Assembly (NCBI GenBank): GCA_902729315.2 | Contig: LR746267.1 | Coordinates: forward strand, 501,001 to 565,000 | Reading direction: 5' to 3' | DNA length: 64,000 nt | DNA from: Spirodela intermedia | Lineage: Eukaryota > Streptophyta > Magnoliopsida > Alismatales > Araceae | Shown here: one piece after another, positions 35,615 to 47,650 of the stretch | Layout of the letters: each line of letters begins with the position of its first letter | How positions within the stretch are numbered: the stretch's first letter is position 1 | Made by a program: the position numbers and the translations under genes | The notes under the pieces: generated by a model | Told to the model about the DNA's origin: nothing | Databases searched by the model: none | The model's input: only the letters and a program-made list of their open reading frames with translations

Positions 35615-36592
35615 TCTAGATCTGGGAGGAGGGAGGGAGGAGACTACTGATCTTCTCTCTGGATAAGAACTGTAAACCGTCCGGAACCGTCTTCAAAAGG
35701 GATTCCGCTTGGATCAAGAGTTAAACAGGTTACATGGGATTTCTCGCTCGGTTATCGGAGTAACCATTCTTCAGACCAAAGCGGATGCCACCAGATAGTC
35801 AAAGACTAGATCTTGGCCATATATCGCGGATGGGAACAATTTTTGGTTCAATTTAGAGATAATACCCTGAATCTATTCTCATTGACAATCGATGTTCAGA
35901 GAGATGCCGGTCTGTTAACCTCAGCTGCTTGTCGGTGCAGTCTCCGACCGGACTGTATGACGATGGGGTTCACGTCTATCCTTCTTCCGGTCAAATAACT
36001 AAATTCAATACTTCAGAGTTCTTGAAAGAGTTAATGTTATGGGCTAAAATACAGGTTTCAAGATCACTGTAATAGAAAATCGATTTGTGTGTTTCTAGGA
36101 AGATCGTAGTATATTGCTCGTGGTGATTAAGTTGATTCGTAAAACGATTTAAGTTAATTCCATGTCGGCCTGTTGAAAGACGCGGCAATGAGGAGGGGCG
36201 AGTAAGAACAAGATTCGTGGGCCTTGCACCTCGTAAGAAATTCCATAATTGAAATCGTCTATCTGTATTTTAGCTGTACATATTCTGCTTCGCTATCAGG
36301 CCATTCCAGGATTATAAGTAGATCAAACACTCCCGACGTCATTTACGAGGCCCATTTGAATCTCAGGGTCGGAGAAGTTCCTAGAGAACGACAGTAGAGA
36401 CATAAAACTGAGGAGAGGCGAGACTTAATTGTTATCTTAATTTCTGTGGGTCAACGCCGAACCCTCATGGACTACAGAGAGAGGCCGAGATTGTTCATCT
36501 GTCTGGCCTTGTAACTCAACGGTGAAAATCCCAGGCCTCTGAGATTTCCTGACACGATTAGCAACAGCAACTTGTCATAATTAATAAATCTG

Positions 36593-36784
36593 CTACCTGT
36601 CACAATTAATATTGTGTGCATGCCATTTTTCTCCAGCTTTGTTCGGATGTCCTATTCGTCTAGTATTTAGTATAGTTCCCGTTGCTTCCGCAGTCTGTTC
36701 CTCTCTGGACATTCCAAAGACCCGCCATACCCCATATTTCTCAAAGTGGACTCTGGGGATAAGAGACTTTCCGCGAACAAACAA
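36593..36784 (-). pseudogene. Decayed exon-like segment 'VHFEKYGVW', left arm
   Basis: Minus-strand frame containing KSLIPRVHFEKYGVWRV, EEQTAEA and TRRIGHPNKAGEKWHAH. The mirror copy at 44871-45200 (plus) has a longer open frame with the same peptides. Together with the neighbouring segments it probably formed one multi-exon gene reading leftward in this arm. Family not recognised. Confidence 0.45.
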
Positions 36785-36890
36785 GTACGTTTCTCAACTC
36801 TGCAACTTCACCTTTTGGCTCACAGATTTATTGTTGAATCCTGCTTTATTCCGTAGTTCTTCAAACTGTTCTATTGTCGAGTAAGACAAA

Positions 36891-36994
36891 GATCTCTGGA
36901 GTGTCCTGCAATCAGGACAGGAAAATCACTCCTTCAGACCAAGATCTCTGGAGTGTCCTGCAATCAGGAAGGAAAATCACTCCTTCAGATCCGG
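36891..36994. repeat. 52-bp tandem duplication
   Basis: Two nearly identical copies starting GATCTCTGGAGTGTCCTGCA at 36891 and 36943. The mirror region (about 44885-44915) has a single diverged copy, so this occurred after the arms formed. Confidence 0.9.
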
Positions 36995-37259
36995 TTATGC
37001 CGGTCAGTCTAAAACATTCCCAATCAGATCCGAGAGTTGAGTCTTCTGAAGTTCATCATAGGCAGAAAATATTTTCGAGTCTGTCTTTGTGGTAGATGGA
37101 ATCACTTGGGTCGTTTCCGACCTTATTTCGGGGGATAATTTCTTATCGATTCCCGATTTTGTTGCCGCTGGTCTCCCGCAACACTCTCGGCTTCTCCTCA
37201 GGCATCACCGCCACAATCGCGGGTACTGCCGCCGTCATCTCCTCGTGTTAGCTGAAAGA

Positions 37260-37400
37260 ATAACCACAAGAACTTAGAAAAATAATATTCGAGGGCACGC
37301 TTCTCTCACCATGGGCTTGCGGCAACAAACAGCAGCCAGACCAGCTCCAACCAGGATGCTTCCGGACATGATATGGCGGGCAGTGTTTCCTTTTGCACTC
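37260..37400 (-). pseudogene. Possible first-exon remnant of the decayed leftward gene
   Basis: Minus strand reads MSGSILVGAGLAAV from about 37372 and then a stop; the right arm (44468-44518, plus) reads SGSTLVGTGLAAV with GTG at the initiator position. A TTCTTTCAG or CATTCAG splice-acceptor-like motif follows in both arms. Inferred from conservation only. Confidence 0.25.
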
Positions 37401-37740
37401 ATTTACATGTAGAGTGTGCTAGGAACCCCATTGCATATAATTATTAGCAGCTATATTCTATAAAATAATTTTAGCTCCATGGGATTCAATAAATGCTATT
37501 AAAATATGTAATCCAGTGACCTGAAGTTTACGGTGAAAAGTTAGGCCTATAATGATACCTTTACATCCAACAGAAAATTTGGATGTTAAGGTATTTAACC
37601 ATTAAAGAGTACTGATGTCCGGCTTCAAGCCTCCTCAAGTTTAATTAGACCCTACCTTGGTTTGATAGGAAAAGGCAAAAAATGAGGTCTGGACTGAACC
37701 CAAACTAACCAAGCCTCCCCTACGTGCCCATCTGTCTCAA

Positions 37741-37746
<6 letters not shown>

Positions 37747-37773
<27 letters not shown>

Positions 37774-37774
37774 G
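37747..37774. repeat. (GA)n microsatellite
   Basis: Mirror counterpart of the (CT)n at 43464-43491, so the microsatellite predates the inverted duplication. Confidence 0.9.
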
Positions 37775-38271
37775 GAGACTTATAGGAGAGGAATCTTATG
37801 TAAACTTACAACTCATAAACTTGGACATGTTAGTCATGTAGTTATAGATATAAAATAAAAATTATTGAAAAAACATAATTATCTGCGGAACATAGCTCGG
37901 AAAAATAAAGGACGACTCGATTTGCAGTTCGGCCATTTTATATTACTTTTTCCTCTTTCCCTCCCTCGTCATTTTATATTACTGTCCTTTTGTTGCTCTC
38001 TCTCTCTCTCACACACACACACACTCCCGCACACACATTCACACGCACACGCACTGCTTCGTTCAATCATTTTTTATTATTCTTTTTACTAACCCCGTCC
38101 CGCCAATCTTAGTTCCCACCCCCTTCCCACCCCCTTCCCACCCCAACTCTTCTCTCTCTCTCTCCCCCTCCCTCTCGCCGCCGCACGGGTACGTGTACCC
38201 ACTATTCCCCCGTGTCCCCAAGCCCTAGCCCACTCCTCCGTTACCCCCTCCTTCCCCCCCTCGACTTCCTC

Positions 38272-38748
38272 ATGGCCGGCAGGAAGAATTTCATGATGCG
38301 CGGGTTCTTCTTCGTAGTTGTTGCCGCGAGGCGGATGATCAACACACCGCCTGTTATGGCCACTCCAGATACCGTCTCAACCCTCTATGCGATCTTTCTC
38401 CTTCTGTGCCTGAACGGTGGAATTATCCTCATATTCTGTTCCTGCTTAATCCCTGGTTCAGTTGCTTCGACATTATTGCCTTCGATCGTCCAGAACCTTC
38501 GCTGGGTGCTCGCAGTTCCCCTCTTGCTGGAGCTGCAGCTCGGCGTACCCCTGGACCTTGCCTCCGTTGACCTTGCCCTTCTTTTGTTCCTCGTGTGGGA
38601 TTTGGTGGTAGAAACGTGGAATAATGTCCCCCGTCCTCGTCCCTCCGGCGCCGTCGTCCACGCCTACAGCCATGGAAACCTGGAGTCCAACAACGCCACC
38701 TACTTGTTTAGGGTGACCTACAAAATACATGAGACCGACGATGACTAA
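38272..38748 (+). CDS. Small hydrophobic protein, family 2 intact copy (158 aa)
   Basis: A single-exon GC-rich gene. The start ATG (MAGRKNFMMRG) was chosen because the mirror copy starts at the same place (MASRSKFVARG). Hydrophobic stretches lie at about residues 36-60, 78-88 and 99-114, so it is probably an integral membrane protein. The hydrophilic C-terminal tail has VVHAYSHG, VTYKI and ends in acidic residues HETDDD. Most differences from the mirror copy at 42.6-43.1 kb leave the chemistry unchanged and indels are rare, so both copies were recently coding. Upstream lie CT/CA runs and ATTTTATATTACT twice (37934 and 37970), a possible TATA region also partly kept in the mirror. Function unknown; no homologue recognised. 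Confidence 0.65.
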   Translation: MAGRKNFMMRGFFFVVVAARRMINTPPVMATPDTVSTLYAIFLLLCLNGGIILIFCSCLIPGSVASTLLPSIVQNLRWVLAVPLLLELQLGVPLDLASVDLALLLFLVWDLVVETWNNVPRPRPSGAVVHAYSHGNLESNNATYLFRVTYKIHETDDD

Positions 38749-38749
38749 A

Positions 38750-41700
38750 GAGCAGAAGACAACCAGCCGAACTCGTTCACTTTTATGGATCTATTGGTCC
38801 GACATTTTTCATTTTATGTAAGGTTAGTAGTTGTTTAGGTGAAAGTTGTGAACAAAATGAGGAAATTGTGCAAGCTTTGTAAGTTGACCTGTTAGAAAGT
38901 CTTCAACTCACTATGCAACTTTAATGGTTACCATAGATGAACTGAGGATGACTTCTAGTTGTTGACCTTGATGAAACAATAATTCAAGGAATATTTTGAG
39001 GTAGCTAAACCAATAATCTTGTGTTATCGTAATGATCAATCGTAGTTCGTGATTACCTGCACCATATTCTTTTTTTGTCGCATAACAAAGCCTGGGACAT
39101 AAACACACGTCGACCATAAGAGATTCATGTCATATGCAAACTAACTAAACAATTTTATGTCCTTTCCTAACACTAGATTCATATTGTTCTCTTATAATAC
39201 ACAACAAAATATTTGGCCACCTTGGCAACGTGAGGGGAATAGTCAATACATAAGGCTTCTTTATTGCTCAATGTGTACATTCTCGTCATTTGATTGAGTC
39301 TTGTACTGCACTTTTCAAAAAGGCTTCTGATAAATGAAGATGATAGTCTAAACAAATCATTACGTGAAACCTAGCGACTTTGCATTGGTCGTTAGCAAAT
39401 GTATCAGTTATGCCGATCATGTTATATAATGTACACTAAAGTGATCATGTAGATCTTCCTTTACTTATCCAATCTCAATGATTGAGAATAATTCAGGCCA
39501 TCATGTTTCATTTGGTTTCATTTAGCCTTTTCTATCAAGAAAAATTCATATGGTGGCTTCCTATATCATAACCACGTGGTTAACATCACGTGAAACTATC
39601 AAATCATGTTTTCCTCACATCACACTCTTGGAAGTCATCTTAGTCGACATAAAATCATAGAGGAACCTGCTTACAGAAATAGAATCCCTTTGAAACTCAA
39701 TAGGTTTTCTTCCATTAATGTGTCGCACTCAAAAAGTCCTTTGAATTAGCCTTATAACATTTTTTGACTAGCCTCTGAATTAGTTGATAGAAGGCAGTAT
39801 TTTATCACTTAAAAAACACAGAATAAATATTTCACGTTGTTGATAAAAGCTATTAGATATGACTTTGAGTCTTATTAGAATACTAATACAGTTGCTACTT
39901 CGAAGTCATTTTAGATGAGGCTAAAAATGAGCACAATGTGAACACTTATTTGTGAACCATTAGCCAGTTATATCATCCGTACAGTTTACTTCTATAGTCA
40001 TTCATTAACTCTAATGGTTGTGAGAAATAAATTACAATCCTTGAAAAATTTTATTTATATGCCTTCAATTCTTCTCAGAAAAAAACTCATGATCATCCAA
40101 AAATTCTTCAATTTTTGAAAGAAACCACTGTTTTGTGGAAAGCTTTCAATTTTTACTTTGATACCCGAGTAGATAAACTAATCATTTATCATAACATAAA
40201 AGCTAATGATTTCTCTTCTGTGCTTGTACCATATACCTCCGGGAGCATTTGTGTATATTGGCCTCCAATGGTTTCCAAAAACTAATTGATGATTCACCAT
40301 AATTTCATTTCTCTAAAGAATTAGTTATGTGAATCTTCTACAATTTCTGATTTAATATTTTGATAGATAAACTAATTACGCTATTATATTATAAAAGTGG
40401 TCGCCATTGTTTGTGTTATTTATGCTATCCACATAGAAACAACATAGGCCAGTGAATAGTTGGATATGGCACATGAAGGGCTAATCACAGTATGAAAATA
40501 AATAAACGTTTGATAGTAACTTGCGATTTCATCGTTTCTTGTTTTGTAATAGAGCCTTTGTCAATATTTATTTGTATGTAACTGGCCAGTTAGATTCATG
40601 ATAAGCCTCTGCATCTTCAATGCAATATTTTGCTTTAATGTGAATTGAAAATGAATTGATCATCAGACTAACTTCATTCTCTTAAATGAAATCTTAAATG
40701 TGTAATATTATTATTCATTGTAATTTTACTTATAAGTGAAAAAAATAAGGTTATCATAGAACTCGAACTAGTGGTTTAGTTTAACTACATGCATAATACT
40801 TGCGTTCTCCAAAACTTAAATACAATAAGTAATATGATGGATATCATAAATCCTATTTAAACATAAAAAAAATGTTCAGAACTTTAATTTTAAGTTATTC
40901 ATTTATATTTAATGTACGAATGAATAGTTCAGAGAGTTTACAAACTGTGACTAAGTTTTCAGTACATAACATTTTGACGATTTTGTTGCTTCTCACTTTG
41001 TCGAATCCCTTCTGAAACGCCTTTGATGTATAAATATGACTTCTTGGAAAAATAATTTAGTAAATTTAAGTGCATTAACTTTGGGTCTTTATAAAACTGC
41101 ATGACATTTGCTCAATTATCTCATCTTTCAATACTGTTTTATAATAGATCAACATATGAAAAACGTTCCTCATCCATTCTCAAGTAAGTTAAGTATTTGG
41201 GGCCATCTGTTTCAATTGAAGTGAAACTTAGCATGAAAGATCAATTTCACTAGAAATGTAAAAACATTATTACAATCAAGTCTAATCAGCTTTGTTTGTT
41301 TATTGTCTTAATCGGCCTTCAAATACATACTCAGTCTTTTAAAATCTTGAAAATGAAACCAAAATGACCCCTTAAAATTCGAATAAAAGTGTCATAACCA
41401 AAAGGCGTTTACAAGAGTCACATTGGTCCTATGGCTTTAAGCTCACACTTTTTTTTCCGTTTTAGCTTAATAAATATTGTGGCTTTCTATTTTGGAGCTC
41501 ACATCTTTCATGGTTATCTTCTTATTCCTTTGTTTCACCTAGCTTCAACTAAAGATTCAATATAAAGAACCCATCCTTGTAAACCAATATCGTCCTACTT
41601 CCTATTTAGTTTATAACCCTTTTTTTCATCACAGCACGTGCCTCTTTGTTTATGTAGTTTTGCCATGGTTGATGCCAAAAATTTCAACTAATTGTTTTAC

Positions 41701-41780
41701 AAACAAAATTCAATGCCGTCTTATGTTCTTTCATAATCAGGAGGTTGTAGTGAGTAGAAATAGATCGACTGTAAACGAAT
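38750..41780. other. AT-rich spacer at the palindrome centre
   Basis: About 3 kb without mirrored partner or recognisable gene on either strand. The longest frames are short and lack known motifs. Confidence 0.6.
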
Positions 41781-41787
41781 AACAAAA

Positions 41788-42431
41788 ATGTTCATCTGTC
41801 ATGTCCATGGCTTCCAAAGAATCACTAGCATTATGATGACTAAGATCGGCCTTCATTCACCATCGAGGGTGGCACAGGAATTCTCTTCGACGTTAAGCGT
41901 AGTGAGTAGAAATAGAACTACAAGTTTCAGCCTGCTCTTTTTATTATCATACAGGTTTCACTCTCTCAATGATTATCAACTTCGACTGTTCATCAGAATT
42001 ACGCGTCATATGTATATACAGCATCTTGAATGGGGAATTCTAGGTACGGCATATGGTACTGCTCATGTGTAGTAAAGTAATCATCCTCGTGTGAGTCTTT
42101 TTTTGTAGGGTTGTTTTGAGATGGATTCAGATGACTACGATATGATTCGATCTTGTTTTTCTACTTACATTGATCGAAGATATTGTCTTGAATGTTGCGG
42201 AACGAAAGTTATGTTAGATTGATCTGGCGCTTGAGAACTATGGCAAAAATTATATCGGCATATGTATAAATCACTGGTGTGGACCATGAGTGATTGAAAT
42301 CCGTAAACTTTTTCACTCATCCTATGGAGTGCTTGAGCAGCAGGAAGGATGGCCGGATGGTAGAAACCAAGACGCACCTTCCACGGGAATGAACAATAAT
42401 CATTTTTCCTCAGTTCATTCATGACAAGCAT
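41788..42431 (-). pseudogene. Conserved fragment 'SF', copy 2
   Basis: Minus-strand match to 32.46-32.90 kb and 47.2-47.7 kb: DYCSFPWK...FYHP...SEKVYGFQ...VHTSDLYICRY...DQSN. It also shares ATGTATATACAGCATCTTGAATG with the copy at 47.2 kb. It follows the family 2 pseudogene within 180 bp, as if the next tandem unit began here and broke off. Confidence 0.45.
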
Positions 42432-42606
42432 TGAAGTCGGACAGTGAGCTGAAGTAAAAACTTACTAACAAGTTCACTTACAAAGACGGCAGGATTTCTT
42501 ACTTTGTTCACGACTTTCACGTGGACTATTACTAACCTTACATACATGACAAATAATGGACCAATAGATAGATTTAAGCGAATGAGTTTGTCTTGTTTTA
42601 TGCGCT

Positions 42607-43081
42607 TTAGTCGTCGTTGGTTTCATATATCTCGTAGGTCACCCTGGACAAGTGGGTGCTGTTGGAATCCGGGGTTCCATGGATGTATGCGTGGACGACG
42701 GCGTCGGAAGGACGAAGACGGCGGGAATTCTTCCACATTTCTCCCAGCATATCCCACGCGAGGAACAAAAGAATGGCAAAATCGACGAGGGCAAGGTCCA
42801 GGGGTACGCTGACCTGCAGGTCCAGCAAGAGGGAAACTGCGAGCATCCAGCGAAGGTTCTCGACGATAGAAGGTAATAATGTGGAAGCAACTGAAGCGGG
42901 AATTGAGTAGGAACAGAATACGAGGATCATTCCACCGTTCCAGGCACAGGATCAGGAAGATCGCGTAGAGGGTTGAGATGGGATCCGGAGAGACCATCAC
43001 AGGTAGTGTCTTGATCAGACGCCTTGCGGCTTCAACTATGAACAATAACCCGCGCGCCACGAACTTACTCCTACTGGCCAT
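42607..43081 (-). pseudogene. Family 2 membrane protein, mirror copy with a frameshift
   Basis: Homologous to 38272-38748 over its whole length and in the same sense relative to the arm. One extra C (plus strand, 42940/42941) shifts the frame after codon 46, so the conceptual product ends wrongly. Downstream of that base the original frame resumes and stays open to the natural stop, keeping SVASTLLPSIVENLRWMLAV and the acidic end. One codon is also missing near the C-terminus. The single indel implies very recent inactivation, a sequencing error, or an allele that varies. It converges on the intact copy across the centre. Confidence 0.75.
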
Positions 43082-43202
43082 GGGAAGATCGAGAGAGGCA
43101 GGGGGAAGACGCAGGGCATGGCCTAGGGTTTGTGGATGTTTCGTCGACTTTGGAAGAGAGTTTCGGAAAAGCGCGTACGGGTACGCGTTGGAGGGAGGGA
43201 AG

Positions 43203-43206
<4 letters not shown>

Positions 43207-43232
<26 letters not shown>
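43207..43232. repeat. (GA)n microsatellite in the leader of the family 2 pseudogene
   Basis: About 13 GA units, equivalent in position to CT runs upstream of the intact copy (near 38150). Confidence 0.85.
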
Positions 43233-43233
<1 letters not shown>

Positions 43234-43803
43234 GCGAAGATACTGGGAAGGTGGGAACAAAGTTGGTGGCAGGGGATGGATTCTGTAACGAGGAACAATA
43301 TGTTATAAAATGACCGAACTACACATCGTCGGCTCCGTAGTTTTTCCAAAATATGTTCCTAAGAAAGTTATGTTTAAAATATCTCATACTTTTGTATCTA
43401 TAGTTGCATCACTAAGTTATGTTTAACATGTCCAATTTATGAATTTAAGCTTCTAAGTCTCTGGTCTCTCTCTCTCTCTCTCTCTCTCTCTGTCACAATC
43501 AGATGGGCTTGGGCGATAGTGAGGCTTAGTTTGGGTTCAGCTCATGATTCACTTTTCGCTTTTTCTTTTCAAGGCAAAATAGGCTCTTATTAGACTCGAG
43601 GAGCCTTGAAGCGGCCCAAACCACTGTAGTTACATGAGTAAATACCTTAAAATACGAACCCTAATTGTCCGTTGTATGTAAGAGGCATCATTATATGGCT
43701 CAATGTCACCTTAATCTGGAACACTGTAATCTAATCTGCCTGGGATGCCTTTGGAACCTAACGGAGATCTCAACGGCACTATTAAGAATTATATTTTCCG
43801 GTA

Positions 43804-44126
<323 letters not shown>

Positions 44127-44870
44127 TTCTCTCAACGACGCTAACAAGTCTATTACCTGCCAGGATCAATGAACCAGACATTCCCCATCCACAAGCCACG
44201 GATAGACCCAAGGGTTAAATATTTTAACATCATTTATGAAGTCCTCTACACCTAAAATCCTTTTCGACTTCAGGTTGGATCAGGAGAGGATTATCCAAAT
44301 CGAGCATGGGAAATCTAGTGTATAATTTTACGTTGAAAAAGAGTACGAATACTCTTTTATAGAATGACTAATAAATTTATACAACGGGCTATAAACCTAC
44401 TCTGGATGTAAATTAGGGCATACGAGAAGTGACGAATACTGCAAATGGAAACCCTGCTTGCCATATCGTGTCCGGAAGCACGCTGGTTGGAACTGGTCTG
44501 GCTGCTGTTGGCTGCCGCTAGGCCATGGTGGGTGAAGCGCACCATCGAATACTATCTTTCTATGTTCTCTTGGTTCTTCATTCAGCTAACACGAAGAGAT
44601 GGTGGCCGCAGTGGCCGAGATGGTGGCGGTGATGCCTGAAGAGTAGGCCAGATTGTTGTGGAGACGTACGCCAACAAAAATGGGGATCGGTCAGAAATTA
44701 ACCCCCGAAATAAGGTCGGAAACGGCCAGAGTGATTCCATCTACCACGATCACACAGACTCGAAAATATTTTCTACCTATCAGGAACCTCAAAGACAACT
44801 CTCCAATCTGATTGGGTATGAGTTAGACTGATCAGCATAGTTGGATCTGTACCTTCGGTTTTAAGGGGAG

Positions 44871-45200
44871 ATGCCTGTCCTGATTGAAGGACAATCCAGA
44901 GATCCGTTTTACATGAAAATAGAACAGATCGAAGGACTAGGGAATAAACCAGAAAGCCGTAACCCAGAAGGAGAAGTTGCAGAGTTGAGAGACGTACTGG
45001 TTTGTTCACGGAAGTCTCTCATCCCAACTGTCCACTTTGAGAAATATGGGGTCTGGCGAGTCTCTGGAGTGTCCGGAGAAGAACAGATTGCTGAAGCATG
45101 GAAAACTGTAGTAAATACTAAACGAATAGGACATCCGAACAACGCCGGAGAACAATGGCATGTGCACACTGTTAATTATGACAAGTTGCAGATTTGTTAA
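44871..45200 (+). pseudogene. Decayed gene segment 'VHFEKYGVW', right arm (109-codon frame)
   Basis: The longest open version of this segment: GEVAELRDVLVCSRKSLIP, then TVHFEKYGVWRVSG, EEQIAEAWKT, RIGHPNNAGEQWHVH. Mirror copy at 36593-36784. Mixed charged and aromatic composition looks like a soluble protein domain. No family was recognised and no upstream exon could be fixed with confidence, so a functional gene cannot be claimed. Confidence 0.4.
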
Positions 45201-46058
45201 TTACGTGAAGTTGCTGTTGCTAATAGGGTCAGGTAAGTTCCAAAGGCCTGGGATTTTCACCGTTGAGTCACAAGTCCGGACGGATGAACTATCTCTGCCA
45301 CCTCTCTATTTGCGTCCAATCTCTGGTCCATGAGGGTTCGGTGTTGACCCACATAAATTATGATAACAACTAGTCTCTCTCCTCCGCCTTACGTCTCTAT
45401 CTGTCGTTCTCTTGGAACTTCTGCGAGACTGAGATTCAAATGAGCCGTGTAAATGACGTCGAGAATTATTGATGCTATAAACCTTGTATGGGTCTGTCGG
45501 CGAAGCAGAATATTTATCAAGTAAAAATGTAGATAGAACATTTCCATTATAAAATTTTCTACGAGGTGCAATGCCAACGAATCTTGCTGTTCCTCGTCGT
45601 TCCTCATTGCAGCATCCTTCAGCATCCTGAGAAGGAATTAACTCAATCAGCACGAGTCATATATTATGATTTCCTTACAAACAATACCAAATGGGTTTAC
45701 TATTGTCGTGACCTCGGAAACTTTTTATCATCCAATAACAATAACTTTTTTCTAGAACTCTGAGATATTGAACTTAAAAGCCACCGTCATACTGTCCCGT
45801 AGGAGACCCTGCAACGACAAGTGATTGAGGTTATCCGAACGATACACTCGACTGTAAATGAGAGTAGATTCATGGAAAATTATCTCTAAATCTAACCGAA
45901 AAATTGTTCCGATCCGCGATATATGAGCAAGATCTAATCTTCGACGCTTTGGTGTCATCCGCCTGGCTCTGAAAAGGAACGGTTACTCGGATAACCGAGA
46001 GAGAAATTCCATTTAAGTTGTTATTTCTTCATCCAAGATAAATTTCATTGAAGAACGG

Positions 46059-46313
46059 TTGCGGAGTGTTTACATCTCCAGTTCTTATCCAAGAGGAAAG
46101 TTAAAAGGATCAGGAGTCTCCTCCCTTCACCCTCCCAGATCTAGAATATATATCACTCCGGACAAGTTGCAGTTAGCAAGGCCTCCCACTGTCCATGTGA
46201 CCGGCTTCTACAGAGATGATTACCGGCCATGTGCGGCTGAAGGCGTTCTACGTATCCTTTTCGAAGCACCCCCGCTCCATTGCCACACATCAAGTTGTCT
46301 ACCCTGGAGATGA
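46059..46313 (+). pseudogene. Decayed exon-like segment, right arm
   Basis: Counterpart of 35411-35614, with PPTVHVTGFYRDDYRPCAAEG and LRILFEA. The frame diverges from the left copy after LRILFEA through an indel, so at least one copy is broken. Confidence 0.4.
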
Positions 46314-47353
46314 AATGAAGGGTACCATGTGATACGGAAGTATTATCTGAGATTTAATTACACAAATAGTTTTAGTGGTCACCACAAGATAACAGTGGAA
46401 TCAATAATTTTCTTCCTGCCTCCTCTCTGTAACGCTACGTGACTCTTCGCTGTTGGAAATGGCAGCTGCCCATGTGCAGCGGGGACCGGAGCTGCCATCC
46501 TGTCGGCTCCCCCCACCCCTGTCCACCCAGCACCAACTTCCTTGCATGCTCGCTCATCTCCTTCCACCGACAATAAGCCCAACAGGTTTCAAATCGCCCT
46601 CCCTACGCTTTCCTGTTCCAACACGAAAAATTCCAGTACTTCGCCAGCATCTCAATGGGTGATACCCTCACAGGTTTGTATGGAATTCATCACTCTCCAT
46701 GACGACCTCAACTTTGAAAGTCATTCCATCGATAGCCGCACTGGTTCCCGGTTTCCTTAAGGCCTCTTATGCTCGATTTACTTACCGCAACACCAGAGTT
46801 AACGTATGCAGGGGGCGATGATCAGAAACTGGAGATTCCATGTTCGTTGGGTATCCGAGGAGGAGAAGAATCGAAACGTCTTGTGCGTTGTCCTATGCTC
46901 GATACGTCTGGTATCGACTTCCCCGCAAATATCTAAGCATAGGAGATCACAGAGTCATCCGATAGATCCGTAACACAGGTATTGCAAAATTTCTAGCCTC
47001 TTTGCCCAGGAAAAAGACGTAATATTAATTACTTATATTAAGTTAGTATTAAGACGTGTTCAGATGGTTATCAATATTGGCTCTTACTTATTTCTGAATC
47101 AGCAAGCTTGTTATATCAATTTAGGTGAAATAGAACCAATCAGCGTCATGATTCTTAGTACGTTCACTAAAACAATTAGGCGAGAAAAAGTAACCTGCCT
47201 TCTCTTTTCTTTTCACTATCAATTGACATGTATATATAGCATCTTGAATGAGGCATTGAAGGTAAGGCATACCGTACTCTTCAGGCGTAGGACACCATCA
47301 TCGTGTGCGTCTCCTTTTTTAGGATTCAGATGACTACGATATGATTCGATCTT

Positions 47354-47625
47354 GATTTATCCAAGTACACTGTACGAAGAGACTGTCTTGAATCTTGATG
47401 AAGGAAAGATATTTTAGATTGGTCCGGTTCCTTGAGGACAATGGGTAACGCTTTATCGGTATAAGCAATCAATCACTGCTGTCGACCATGATTTATCCAA
47501 GTACGCTGAACGAAGAGATTGCCTTAAATCTGGCTGAAGGAAAGACATTTTAGATTGTTCCGGCTCCTGAGGACTATCGCTATATCGGCACAGGTAATCA
47601 ATCGCACTATGTACGAGTACAGGAC
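47354..47625. repeat. 136-bp tandem duplication
   Basis: Two copies from GATTTATCCAAGTAC at 47354 and 47490, both containing GAAGGAAAGA, ATTTTAGATTG and TATCGG. The single-copy equivalents at 32.6-32.8 kb and 42.2-42.3 kb show this is a local event within fragment 'SF'. Confidence 0.8.
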
Positions 47626-47650
47626 GGTAGAAAACAAGGCATACCTTCAA
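47453..47650 (-). pseudogene. Conserved fragment 'SF', copy 3
   Basis: Minus-strand peptide pattern FYRP...DYLCRY...EQSKMSFL...RQSLRS matching the copies at 32.5 and 42.3 kb, with a deletion in its middle and the 136-bp duplication at its end. Confidence 0.4.

Larger units (their letters stand above)
21790..38750 (+). repeat. Left arm of a giant imperfect palindrome
   Basis: Segments of this arm recur in reverse complement, in mirrored order, at 56-42.6 kb. Anchors include 22860-23400 with 53150-52560, 24180-24250 with 51830-51740, 25560-25730 with 50700-50530, 25900-27090 with 50340-49180, 27500-27930 with 48830-48430, 32290-32900 with 47880-47210, 33180-33850 with 46980-46380, 35390-36160 with 46340-45640, 36180-37400 with 45650-44450, 37600-37790 with 43640-43440, and 37910-38750 with 43320-42607. 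Left-only blocks are about 27950-32280 and 33870-35350. Alignment was by eye. Confidence 0.85.
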
